Positions 12,937 through 25,900 of a stretch of 64,000 nucleotides of DNA are shown piece after piece. Under the pieces are notes generated by a model. That model saw nothing but the letters and a program-made list of their open reading frames with translations, was not told the DNA's origin and searched no databases. The position numbers and the translations under genes were made by a program. The stretch is from Pycnopodia helianthoides. Its lineage: Eukaryota; Echinodermata; Asteroidea; Forcipulatida; Asteriidae. The stretch covers positions 17,300,416 to 17,364,415 of the forward strand of contig CM063249.1 in assembly GCA_032158295.1 (NCBI GenBank), read 5' to 3'. Positions within the stretch are counted from its first letter, which is position 1, and each line of letters opens with the position of its first letter.

Positions 12937-13326
12937 TTTAATCACGTCACTTTCAGTTCACGTCTCAGACGAATTATTTAGACTGGTTCCCTTCTTTTCT
13001 CAACACGCGAACCGGCATAGAAGTTTTAGGATTTCGAACGGAAGAACAGCGGAGCCGCTGTTGTTTATGTTCGTAGCCTTACTTTCCGGCCGTAATATTT
13101 TATGCGCTTTTAAGAAAATGTAGCAGCCTGACACAATCAAAATCACTAAAAGCGACTGCAGGTAAGACGAAGCAATTATTTCCCGTTTGGTCACTTCTCG
13201 CGCTTTTTTGCGCTATTTCGATTGCGTTAAAAACATTTTTTTTGTCAAAAGAAGTTATATTTAATAAATTTTAGTAAATAAATGTCATTTATTTAATCTA
13301 AGATGTAGGATAGCGTAACTCAATTA

Positions 13327-13338
13327 CCAATTTATTGG
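13327..13338. promoter_or_regulatory. Inverted CCAAT-box pair
   Basis: The sequence CCAATTTATTGG holds two CCAAT boxes in opposite orientation, two bases apart. NF-Y binds CCAAT, and opposed CCAAT boxes are common in bidirectional promoters. It lies 16 bp upstream of the X-box-like site, a spacing reminiscent of known RFX/NF-Y pairs. Binding is not shown. Confidence 0.45.
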
Positions 13339-13353
13339 CAAAATTTCCAGTTT

Positions 13354-13367
13354 TCAGCCTTAGCAAC
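13354..13367 (+). promoter_or_regulatory. X-box-like (RFX) site upstream of DNAH10
   Basis: TCAGCC-TT-AGCAAC matches the right half-site of the RFX X-box (RGYAAC) perfectly. The left half-site (GTNRCC) matches in four of six positions. It lies about 390 bp upstream of the DNAH10 start. RFX factors drive cilium genes, so such a site is expected for an axonemal dynein. A chance match is possible. Confidence 0.4.
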
Positions 13368-13754
13368 GGGCGCCGTATCTAAAACGATATGGACAATTTA
13401 CATTTTTAAGATAATTATTATCAATGCGCTCTTTTAAATTTTAGCCAAAAATCATTCAAACTTAAGACTGTAATGTTACAAAAATGTTTTTAAAATGTCA
13501 CATAATTATTTTTAAAACCCCTTTCACCAATACATCAACAGTTTATAAATTTAGAGTGCACAACTTTATCAATCAATTAGTACGTGCGTAGGGCTACATA
13601 GCTGTGATACAAAACAATATGTCCGCCGCCACAAAACTTAACAAGAGCAAAAGTTTTGATCAACACTCTAATAAAAAGTGGTAAATTTGTGAAATGATAA
13701 AGTTTCCACCATACAATGTTTTAAGCTCAAGATGTCACTGAATAGGGAATAATC

Positions 13755-13971
13755 ATGGATGACGTTAGATTCGAATGGCTTCGAGACAAGGTCTACAGCG
13801 CCCTTGGTATCGAAGATCCCGAAGTGTTTGAGGAACTTTTGAACAGGGACGATGGGGAATGCGAGCGAAGTTTAGCGAAGTTTCTGAACGAAACACCCGA
13901 AGAGGGAAAGGCGGCCACTATCTTCTACAAGCGGTTGAAAGAAGAAGAAATTGAGGTCGAAGTGGAAATTG
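13755..13971 (+). CDS. DNAH10: DNAH10 exon 1 (start; residues 1-72)
   Basis: The exon starts [19 protein letters not shown] and runs through an acidic helix-rich segment ([15 protein letters not shown], then [11 protein letters not shown]). The donor is GTGAGT at 13,972, phase 1. It is the extreme N-terminus of the tail. An upstream in-frame extension was not seen. Intron 1 (13,972-15,191) is AT-rich with a G-run near 14,146, and I recognise nothing else in it. Confidence 0.88.
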
Positions 13972-16900
13972 GTGAGTTCTATGTTGATTTTTTAGATTAG
14001 TTCGCGTCTGATAAAAAACCACAAGGACATTAAAATTTAAAAAACTTACAATTCAAGAAACTTGAAAGTTGAATAGAGTTAGCCGCCCTAACTAACTTTA
14101 CTGTTCGTTGGTGGGCGGGATTTGGAGGAGCAATCGGGGAGGGGGGGGGGAGAGTTGTGATTATTTTTTGTATTCCAAATAAGTGTCTAGTGAATAAAGT
14201 TAAAAGGAGAAAGCAACTAAGAGTAAGACATGATAAACCACATTGTTTATAGAGTTTCAATTTGTATTGTCTTGATGTTGTAAATTTGTTTGTATTTTTG
14301 TGTACATTTTCTGACCATTGCATTGGCATTATGGCATTGATTAAAAATAATATTGCATTTACACTGTAGTTCTAACTTCTAGTATTTAGTAACTTGGTCC
14401 AACGCTATGCAGTCATACTAAACAGAGGCAACTGCCTACATGCCCATTTTGAAATGTTCCAGTACAAATTTTAACTTTCCTGAAAGAGGTGCCTTAAGTT
14501 TTACCAGCAGGTTGAAAGAATGCCCGGCAGCCAGCCTTGGCCAAAGTCAAGTTCCCTTACAATACAAGAACAAAATATGGGGCCTGTCTAGTCCATGTTG
14601 GCTATGGAAGGATGGACATGCCACATGGTGATAAACAACAGTAGAGTCCCATGATGGAACTATGGTCCTGCATTCCTTAAAGTTAAATTTTTTGATGATT
14701 TAGGCAAAGCTTAATTCCCTGCTGTAGTTCAAGGTTTTTTTCTTCAAATTCAGCGAACTAGGTTTATTGTACAATAACAAACTATAACTGTAAGTCTGAA
14801 TAAGTCAAGCTTACAAAAATAACAAGTTACAGTAGAAATGACAGTTTAAAAAGGTGTTGAATTATTTAAAAAGTAAACACACAAACATTTATTTAACAAT
14901 TATATAAATATATATTTTCCCCTTGTTCACTGCAAAGGAAAAATATATGATTTTACAACTTTTGTTGAATCTTTTCTGCTCTTGGTTTGATGTGGTTTGT
15001 TTGTTTTGTTTGCTAGACTTTAGGCCCTAGTTCAAGTGTAAGCAGCCTAACTCAGCATTGCTATTTGTTTAGAATGTTAATTTATTGAAATTGCTGTCAT
15101 ATTGTAAAGTATGCAATGTTGAATGAATTACTGTCCGCAGTATAATCAGATTTTATGGATTTTATAATGGCGTACATCTTATTCTTAACAGAGCCCTCGG
15201 AGCTTGACCCTACTCTCGAAGCCCTGAACGATGACAACCTAGATGGGTTAGATGGAACAGATGGAGCCTTATCGGCCCTGGACGGCACACTCACTGAGCA
15301 AACCATCACACCTGCTGTGGCTGAAACACCTGTTGAAGAAGAAAAGGGCAAAAGTGAGTGCTCTAAGTACCGTATTGACCCCTTGCACAATGCGGAATGC
15401 ATGGTTACAGGGTTTGCTCTTGACTTTTTCATAGACTAGCCAGCAGGACCAGTTAGCTTGTCATTTCACTTGTCCGCCAGCTTTTTTTGAACGAGCCGGA
15501 CCACTTGAAATGAATTTTGACTGGTCCTCTGGTGTTTTAACTGGTATTTGGCAGACGGACCTGTGTCAAGGGAAAACGGCGTCTGCACAATGCACGTCTA
15601 TCATGGATTTATAGAGCTATTTTTAATGTGACTCCAATGACCGATTGAGCTCAATCTATCACTGGTTTGTTGGTATTTCATGTATATGTTGGGTCACACA
15701 AAGTGTGGATACTGGTCTTGACAATTATCAGAAAAAGTTTTGAGAGTACAAGCCACATTGTTTTCTCATTGAAAAGAATTGTCATTTTAAATTTGTTTTT
15801 AATTTTTTTAATTTCCAGAAAAGAAAAAGAAGAAGGGTAAGAAAGGGTTGTCATCTGCCAAAGTAGAAGAGGAGCCACCTAAGGAAGAACCCAAGGAGCC
15901 AGAGGAGATTAAACCTGAAGATGGCATCGACGGAGCATTGGCGCCCTCGCCTGAGAGGATACCACAGATGGTGAGATAATAATAATAATAATGGCTTCTT
16001 ATAAAGTGCGCATATCTGTCACTCAGTGACACTCAAGGCACTTCAAAATTCAATATTTTCCTGTAAGGTATTGTGGAGCTATGTTTTTGAAGCACTAGAC
16101 CTATTCCTATACATAGCACAATGTAATGGTTTACCAAGGTGCTGTGGCTCAATATGCTGCCAATCAAACCAGGAACACCGAGGCGAACTCCTTCTCTATG
16201 ATGCTAGAACCTTACATAAAAATCTGAAAGACTTTTAAGCAGGGTATACCTTTGGTAATTACTCCAAAAAATTAATGGCCATAAGAAAAATACTTGATAA
16301 GAAGCACTGCAGCTGTTGATAATGTATAACATGTTGAGAAACGATTCTCTTCTAAGAAATGTGGTTTTGGAGACAGGGATTCAAAAACATTTCATTCTGA
16401 GAAACGTTTCTGCATGAAGCGTTTCTCAGATTGTGTATTCCAATTACGGATTATTCTTCCTGTGTGGACATAAACCGTTTAGTAAGGTTTAGTAACTGTG
16501 GAGTGCTCTTATATTCAGAGTTGCCGATCGTCACAAATGATCATTGGGAACAAACCTAGTTGGGTTGATTCCATTATAAGTATCACAAAAGATTCTCAAA
16601 CAAAAGCAAGACTCAATCCACCGAGACACTAATCATCAGGTTTCATCATCATTTGCAGAAAATTGTCACCCAGACGATTGAGCGAACCTTGGTCTTCATG
16701 TGTCATGGCAACGTGCCCGACGAGGTGTGCGACAACGACTGTATATACTTCCTACGGAACACTCCCGGGATGGTGGATCTACCCAACACCCTGGAGGAAG
16801 CCAACCACACCTTGCCGTCCTTCTTTGAATTTGGGGTGCTCAACGGGAGCTCCCTCACAATGCTGGAACATGTTATTACACAGGTATAAAATTAGATATG

Positions 16901-19900
16901 GTTTTTGAGGCATTGCTTGGTGAGGTATCTGGAAATCGGGCTGCACTACTACTCTGACGATGACTAGAGCAAGCTAGTCGAAACGTTGAGACCAAAAAGA
17001 ACTCACTCCGCGGCAATGCAGTTAATTACGAGAAGTCCCCCCGATCCACAAAGCTAAAGTAGTAGTCCAGGCCGATTTCCTACCTCCCGCCCAGGTAGTA
17101 GTTAATAAGCAGGACAGTTCTTTTTAGAACTGAGAAGTCTCCCGAATTCCGAAAATCTACTCCGCAGTAGTAGAATAAATAGCAAGACAAGTTCTCTAAA
17201 GAACAAAATCTACACAGCAAAGTAGATATTTATACACATGGTGTTACCGCAAATCGAATATATATATAAAATTAAACCTAAATGGAATATATTTTTTTCA
17301 AATCCTTATTTTTGTGTGTCGTGGCCGAGTGGTTCCGAGCACTGAACTCAAGCTCTGGTGTTTCTGATCAGTGGAGTGTGGGTTGGAGTCCCGGTCGTTG
17401 CGCTTGTGTACTTGAGCAAGATACTTTACCAGAATTGCTTTGCATATGAATATAAATGATTAACTTAATTTAAGTCTAAAACCGTTGGCAATTACTTTTC
17501 TTTCCCCCCCACAGGTTTACATTCCCCTGCTGTCATTTAACTCTCACAAAAACGGTGAGGGATCCCAGCTTGGTGACCAGCAGGCAGCTCTATCCTCTAC
17601 CTCTCAGGAAGACCTAGACGATGAATCCGACAGCGAAGACCTCTCACAGCAGCAGAAGCTCGTGGAGTCCCAGCACAGGGCCATGCTCCGCGACGAGTTC
17701 CTCATCAACATGCAGAAGTTCGCCACGCACATCGGTCGCACCATCCAGCAGATCGAGGGGGAGGTCCGCTTGGACATCCCCCAAATGAACCTTGACGGGG
17801 ACGTGGCCGAACTCGCCAAGGACGACAACCTCATCCACAAGATTGAGAGCGCCTGCCTCGAGTGGACAAAACAAATCGCCAGTGCGCTCGAGATCCAACT
17901 GAAGAAGAAACCACAGGGGGACGGGCCGTTGGCGGAAATCGACTTCTGGCGAGAGAGAAACGCCGGCCTCAGTGCCTTATCGGAGCAGCTGAAACTCCAC
18001 AGCGTCAGGAAAATGCTTGAAATCCTCGCGAAGAGAGACACGATGGGAGACCACGCCATCCTTCAGAGTTTTGAGCTGAATCGCTCAGAGTTGAACAAAT
18101 ACCACGTGGAAGCCAAGGACAATGTGCGCTTCTTGAGCACCCTGGAGAGACACTTTAAGAATGTGACCCACGGTGCCAGCTTCCAGGTTGTCCTGGACAC
18201 CCTTCCCTCCATGATGAACGCTCTGCGTATGGTCTGGATCATATCGAGGCACTACAACCGCGATGAGAGGATGGTGCCGCTGATGGAGCGTATCGCGTGG
18301 GAGCTGGCAGAGCGCGTGGCTAAAGTCATCAACATTAGAACAATCTTCAGGTTAGCATGTGGAGATTTTATCTTGTGCTTTCAATTAAGCTGTCTTAAAA
18401 GAGAAACCTAGTAATTTCAAACAGTTACCAAAGTATGACTGCGGTATGCGCAACATTGTTTGTTTGAGGACAATTGTTTACATCTGCCGATTGTTGATTG
18501 CTGTTGGTGTTAAGACTCTTTTTTCAGGAAGATCATTTGAGTTAAATTGTTTTTTCGTTGTTTCCCCACAGGGAAACACCCACCCAGATTAAAGCCAGAA
18601 CCCTGGAAGCCAAGAAGACGTTGGAACTTTGGAAGGAGTGCTACTTCGAGGTTCGAGCGAAGATCGAGGCATCGGGGCGGGACGCCAGGTGGGAGTTCGA
18701 TCGCAAACGTCTGTTTGAGAGGACGGACTACATGGCAATGATATGCCAGGACATCTATGATGTAGCACAGGTAAAAGGAATGTCATTAGGAGAGGCTAAC
18801 AGACCAGTGCCCAATTTCATAGAGCTGCTTAAGCACAAAAAGTAGCTAAGCACGACAAAATAACGCTTAACAGAATAAGGTTACCAGCCAAACTACTATG
18901 TCACATGCACAATTTGTGACTGGTATCCTGCTCATTTCTGCTTGGCAGACAATTGTTAAGCACTATTTTCTGCTTAAGCAGCTCTATGAAATTGGGCCCT
19001 GGGCCCAATTTTCTTAAAGCCTGTAAGCACAAAAACTTGCTAAGCACAGAAAAATATAGCTTATTTGAAACAGGTAACCAGCCAAAATGTCATAATGTTC
19101 ACATTGTTGCCAATGGTCCCCCAACTCATTTTTTGCTTAGCAAAGAAATTTGCTAAGCGGCATTTTTTGCTCAATGGCTTTATGGGCCCAATTTCATGGC
19201 TCTGCTTATCGTAACCAAAGAAGCTGCGCTTACAGAAACAGGGAGTTCTGTGCTTACGTCATTCACAGGTTAGCATGGAATTTGTACTCGTGCGCATGTG
19301 TACTCCACGTTACTAGGTATTCTTCGCTTACAACACAGCTAGCATGGCTAGCGCAGAAATTCGGTCGGTGCCCTGTAAACTGAAAATGTGTTCGTAAGTG
19401 CAGAATCCAGCCATGAAATTGGGATCTGATGCTTCGTTCTTGAAAGGGCAAGGCAGTTTTTTTCCTAAAATAAAGGGCACCTCTATTAGGGAATTTCTAC
19501 TGGAACATTTCAGACGTCTGTATAAGTCTATTATACGTCCCCTAATGGACTGCTGTTGTCACATTTTGGCCGGTGCCTCTGCCTGTCATCTATCTTTATT
19601 AGATAGAGTGCAGAAGCGTATTGTTAATCTTGTTGGTGAAGGGTTGGGATCAACATTACAACCTCTTTCCCACCATAGGTCTGTAGCCAGCCTCTGTCTT
19701 TTCTACAGATGTTTTCATAGTAAACGTGCCACTAGGGTGTCCGACCTGGTTCCTCCTATCAGGGTGTTTGAGCGTTAAACCAGGCTTTCTGCTTGTTCTC
19801 ACCCATACAATCTTGTGTTCAATCTGGTCTCTTGTGTACATTCAGGTCTTGCAAGAGTTCTACCACATCTTCGGGCCAGAGCTGAAGTCGGTGACTGGTG

Positions 19901-22900
19901 ATCCACAACGCATCGAGGATGTTCTGAAGAGGGTGGATGGACTGGTAGAACCAATTCAAGATGTGAGTTGTACCACTTTGTTGTTTCTTCAAACCTTGTT
20001 TTCCTCTACATTTTTGAAATAAGATCATCGCGTGTTGAGACCACAGAACTTGTATTTGTAAGTTCATCCACAAAGATGACTAACTTCAGAACTCACAAAG
20101 TTGATTAAATCTGTTTACTGATACATTATCGTGTTCGTAAGTGTGACGCATTTCACGGCAACTTCGTACAAACTGGCTCCACTGATCACCTAGAAGCCCA
20201 TAAGAGTTCCATTCAGCTAGTTTTCCTTGAATGATTTTCATGCAAGAAAAGTTTAATAAATTGAAAAGGCTTTTACATACGTTCTTCGAGGACTAAGGTC
20301 TTCTCAGAATTAAAAGATCCTGTCATAAGAAATACTTATGAACAATGAAATTGATGATTTGGGGGTAAAATTACACACAAACATACGCCAGCTTTGGAAC
20401 TGGAACTAGCAAATTGGAATTGGTCATCACAATTTATATGAAAATATTCAATATATTCAAGTTAGATTGTATAATTTTGGTCAGCTCAAATTCAACACTT
20501 TCTTTAAAAAGCTATATTATTCCCTTAATCCTTACTCTCCAAAATCCTTCTATATCCTGTTTGCTGAAATGAAAGATTCAGAAGAACTGAGGGCTGTAGG
20601 CCCAAAATAACAGTTGTTTACCACAGGGTCAGGCACACCAATTTTGAAGTCCAAACAATTTTGTGTGGAGTGACATAAGGATAGTGGAGGAATTGAGGTC
20701 ACCTGGGGTTGATTTCACAAAACTCTTCCTAACATAGGACTAGTCATAGGCAATGCTAAGAGATAGGACTAGTCTTAAGTAACTGGTCTTAATTTAAGAC
20801 TAGTCCTATCTCTTAGCATTGCCTAGGACTAGTCCTAAGTTAGGAAGAGTTTTGTGAAATCGACCCCCTGTAGTCAAAAAGGCCTAGGGATTAAAGGGGT
20901 TAAGATATTTGAGCACAAATAACTGTCAATAGCGGAATTCATGAGCACAGTTTGATGGCATTCAGAGCAGAGCAATCTAGTAACCGTCAATCTATCCCTT
21001 GACCCCCCCCCTCCCCCCAGGTGAGCTTTGACCCCTTCGGCCTGAAGCACCAGCTCCAATGGCGCAAAGTCATGGAGTGGTTCAACAAAGAGGTGGCGGC
21101 CATCGAGGAAGAGGCCAAGCACTTCATCAACGAATCGTTCAAGACGCTGCGCTCGGCCGAGGGCGCTTTCGACATGCTTCTCAAATTCAAGAACATCCGC
21201 TCCCGGGAGGCGATCAACTCACAGATGATGAAGAAGTTCAACGACATCCTGTTGCAATATGGAAAAGAGGTGAGAAGATTTTGTTTTTGTTAAACCCCAT
21301 GGACAACTTTGGCAGTTGTCAAAGACCAGTATCTGCACTGAATGTGACCCAGCATACAAACAAAACAAACCAAAACAAAAGTAGGGTCATACTTGGGTAA
21401 TGACCCCAAAATGAAACTGGGTAATTTTTTGTTTCCGTAAGCCTACTTTTTATAACGGTGGTAATGGTAGTAAGCTTTCTGCGAAATTGTTTTGTCTGAA
21501 GTGCCCCCCCGTTGATTAGAAAACAATAAAAGTATGTCGACAAATTTTAATCTCCCAACAATTTTTAAAACTTTTCATCGATACTGATATAGACAGCAAC
21601 TGGGTATGTGCGTGTGAGATGAATTTGATGCAAGCCAAGTATGTGAATACTTGCATATGACGTCACAAGCCCAAACAGCGCCCTCACTGAGATCAAAGGA
21701 AGAGCTATCATTGGCTTAGAATTGCGCGGCGCAGACAACACGCGCATGTTTCCATCGTTTGGCCTCAGCGATGGTGGCCAATCCAAGGGGTCTACTCTAG
21801 CATTAAGTCTATTCAATGTTTTATGTAGGTGGACACTGTCAACTCCCTGTTCAAGCAGCATCAGGACAGCCCGCCCGTCTCCAAGAACCAGCCGCCAGTA
21901 GGTGGCGCTATTGCCTGGGAGCGCTCACTGTTCCACCGCATCAAGCACACCATCATCCGCTTTCAGAGTATGGAGGATTTACTGACAAGCGAATATGGGA
22001 AAGCGGTAAGTTTCAATAATAAAGTTAGGTTGAGGAGGACACAGTAATGCACAAACCTCTTACGCAATGCGCACCGGTGTTCTTACAAACTGGCTATCGA
22101 ATTTCTGTGCGTGTTAGGCGGTTTTCCTATGTCAACACGCCTCGTGTGGTGCGGCACTGTGGTGAGTTGCGCGTACATCGGTCAAGTGTTTCATGGAGTC
22201 CCTGTGGTCAGGGTTCGGTGGCCCCTGGTGAAAAAGGCACTGCAAACAACGAACAGATTAACTCTCTGGATTGATTTGTGCCTAATGCCTTTGTCAAAGA
22301 CCTATTCCTTTCACATACCAGCCAAGATTATATAAAGACAGATTATACTGAGTTGTCATGAGGCCTTTTGTCTCTGTTTGGGATGCCGTCTGTTTGACCG
22401 AGCATGGGTGTATGATCGGCCATTACATTTTACTTATTTTGTGTGTATTTTAATGCAATTCTTAAAGTTGTATCATTTCGTTACTGATTGTTTGCATTGT
22501 ATTTGTATACAGTTCTTTGTCAAGGCCATTTTAATTTGCCCAGTGAGGGATAATAAAGTTTTTATTTATCTATCTATCTATCGATCTATCTACATAGCGG
22601 CTTTCCAATGGTCTGATTGTGCTTCAGAAACACAGACCGTGAAAAAACATACAGCCGTTAAAATCTGCAAATGTTTAGTGTCCAAACAGAGTGTCACTGA
22701 CAATAAAAAGGCTGGAGAAAAAATGTTTGACTGAAAATAATCCCGCATAGGTAAAGGGGAAAAGGATTTTAAATCCTGAAGTGAACTGGTTCACATTAAC
22801 ATTTCAAACCCTTTTCCAAGTCCAATAAAAAGATATTACAATTACGAAGTGTGCTCAACCTTCATAGACCGTTTAAGTCTTGCACGTTTTCGAACATTGG

Positions 22901-25900
22901 GACCTGTTGAAGCGCACGAGCTTGTTTCTTTCGCGCATTAAAGCAATGTACTTGGGACCAAAGTGGTCCCAAAAATGTTTGAATAAGCGCAAGACGTGCA
23001 TGGTCTATTCAGGAGTATTTGTCCTTTTTCTTGAGCTGTTTCTCGGGTCATTTTCTTGATTTTCCGGTCATTGAGTTATTTCATTTACATCAATTTAAAA
23101 GGCGAGGAGCAAGTACCTGGGTGTTGCCAGGCAGATGCGGGAGTACGAGGAGAAGAAATACGAGCAATGGCGGGAGTACGTCGAGGGCATCCTCCCCGGG
23201 CTTCTCAAGAGAAACCTCCTGACGAAGCCGACGGCCACGATGGCCATCATCCCTGTCTCTCACAGTGAAGGGGACGGGAACGAGGATAGCTCAGCCAGCA
23301 ATCATGCCATGCACGGTAAGTTTTCGATTTCAGGCCAGTGATTTTCCCAGGATTGTTCTTATTCCAAAGTTTTTTTTTTACATAGCAGTTAAGACATTCC
23401 CTCTCTAGAGTACGGGGGGTCATTGGTTCAAATCCAACTCGAGTAGCTTGTGTGTTTTTTTCCCCCACTGGACTCGGGGGAAAGCACCGAACGTACAGCG
23501 CTTATCACATTTGTTTAAGGATAAAACCAAAATACAAATTCTTTATCCAGATGCAACTATTACATCAATCAAACTACATCAATTTTATTTTCAAGTGTCT
23601 GAGCAAATTTTGAACAAGTATTGGATGCATGTGCGTGCATTGTTGCAAAATATAATCACAAGGTAAAATCTGGACTATTCCATTTCACGAGACGAAGCGG
23701 AGTGAATTGGGAAAGCCAGATTTCACCAAAGATTAATTCTGTGACACTGCACGAACGAAATGCATTCAACACATTGATCCTTTTCATATGAATTGTTTTC
23801 ACAGTCAACACAAAATAGGCACAAAAACTTTTTGCACCCCGCACTCTGAAAATTCTTTAAAATCTCTTCTAAACAATATGGATGACTCCGTGTAGACACC
23901 TACCTTGTCTGCCGTGACACAACCTCGTTTTGTTGGGAGGATGATTTTGGATAAGACACTGCGAGTAATCGCCGCGAAGGATGCCAAGCATCCTATATTT
24001 ATCAATATAGGACTCCTATATTAAATTTTGGAGCGTCACATGTCCAATCAGTAAATACTTGGCAAAATAAAACATGTGACGCGACACGTGTTCCACCAAT
24101 CAAATGACAAGGATCTATGTGGGCGGTATATAACTGTGTTTAACAGCTTTATTGAATTGGGTATTTCTTTCAATTGAAATTTCCAACCTCAAAATTTGCA
24201 GAAGCCATGTCAATCGATATTCCACATTAAAATTGTTCAACGAAAAACAAACTCTTTGTGTTTTTGTCAATGTTTAGGTGCAGAGGTGAAATACGTCGTT
24301 GATTTTGCAACAGAGCTGTCGGAGATCATCGTCGAGACCAAATATATGGAGCAGCTGGGCTTCTCTATACCAGAGCTGGCTCGTAACGTAGCCCTGCAGG
24401 TCAGTTCAGATTACTCACAAATATTGCGGTGATATTGAGAAATGCTCACAGATGCCTGTGTTGTTCACAATCACAAGCAGTTTTTTAAAAACCATGGCTT
24501 GGGCATGGGCTTACAGGGCTCGAATTTGACACTGGACCGCTGGCCCGAGGCCAGTGATTTTAGCATCGGGCCAGTAAACTCATGTCCGGACAAGTCCGGC
24601 GGTCTTGGTGTCTGTGTTCAAATGTTGACTTTCAGTCTGATAAATACAATTCTGTTGATTATCAAAGACTACTTACCCATAATGTACAAATTAAATAAAT
24701 CTTTTCTTAGTGCTTTTTCAAATTCAAACAGTTCAAATATTAACCTGTTTAGGCTTTTTTCTTCTCACTTCAATTCTGGTCTTGTACTCAAAATTCTGGT
24801 CCAGTAAATATTTTTAGCTACAAGCCCTGCGGTCTTGCGGGTTTTTCCCCCCAAACTCTAGCCCTGGCTTAGGCCTCGTTGATTGTTTAGACAAAATCTT
24901 GCTTTCCTCGCGGGGCTTCAAACAGGCTCCAAGCTGTAGCCAGAGCCGGATCCCAAAACCATGGTTTTCAAAAACGGCCTCCAAAGAAAAAGAACATGGA
25001 AAATGCTGAGCTCTTGGACTACTTTGCAAGTACATTATACGCGCGCATCGGCCGTAAAAATGAGGTGCATGCTGGTGTAGATAATGACAGAGTTTGTCAT
25101 CTAGACCAGCGTGCACCTTGTTTCATGTATAAGCTGATCAGCACAGATGGATACACACTCTGCATTCTCTATGCTCTCTTTCTACATTCACAATCAAAGA
25201 CTGAAGAACTGTCACTTCTATGATATGAGAAATACGAGCTTCTCTTGATAATGTACTTATTAGTCATAGCAATTTTCTGGAAGTATTTTGAAACAATTTT
25301 TTTTGTAATCATTATTGTTATCATTTGTATTCATCTGTGTTGAAAAAAAATCACATTTTCCTTTTTACTTGGGTGATAATTGTATTATTAATATTATGCA
25401 GAAGGATACAAAATATTGATTATTAATCGTTATGCTTTCCTCACATGTATTCAGGAGGACAAATATCTGAGATGGAATGACGGACTGAGGCACATGCTGG
25501 GTAGATACCACTCAGCCATCAGCTCCATCAATAACGCAGAGGTAGATGCAGTTTCTTCCAATCCGTCTCTCTATCCTCCTCCACCCCCTCTCCCCCCTCT
25601 CTCTCTCTGTTTCTCTCCTTCCTCTTTCTATTCCAAGCTTCCCAGGAAAAAACTGATACAAGTTGGGACACAAACAATTGGTGAAAGTCAAACATCAAAA
25701 GGCAAAATTGAGATTTTCAGACTTTTAAATTCAGGTGGGCTGCATTTTTTTTTTGAAGAAATGGATTTAACAATTTTTTGTGAGGAATATCTTTGTCAAA
25801 AATGAAATTCTGACTTCAGAAGTAAAGAACACAAACTTTCTCATAATTTGCACTGGGATCTTTGTTTCTCTTGCGAGAAAAATTGAAGGAAAGCCCTCAG

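Larger units (their letters stand above)
12937..13754. promoter_or_regulatory. Divergent intergenic region between Deltex and DNAH10
   Basis: About 0.8 kb separates the two start codons, which face away from each other, so this stretch must hold the 5' UTRs and promoters of both genes. Visible sites include a near-CRE octamer (TCACGTCA, 12,942-12,949) close to the Deltex start, an ETS-like core at 13,083-13,090, a forkhead-type GTAAATA at 13,274-13,280, an inverted CCAAT pair at 13,327-13,338 and an X-box-like motif at 13,354-13,367. No obvious TATA box sits at a convincing distance, and transcription starts cannot be placed from sequence alone. Motif functions are inference. Confidence 0.6.

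Noticed and set aside
17604..18059. A 151-residue open frame on the minus strand
   Set aside because: It is antisense to exon 5 of DNAH10. Its composition is the mirror of the real reading frame and it resembles no protein.
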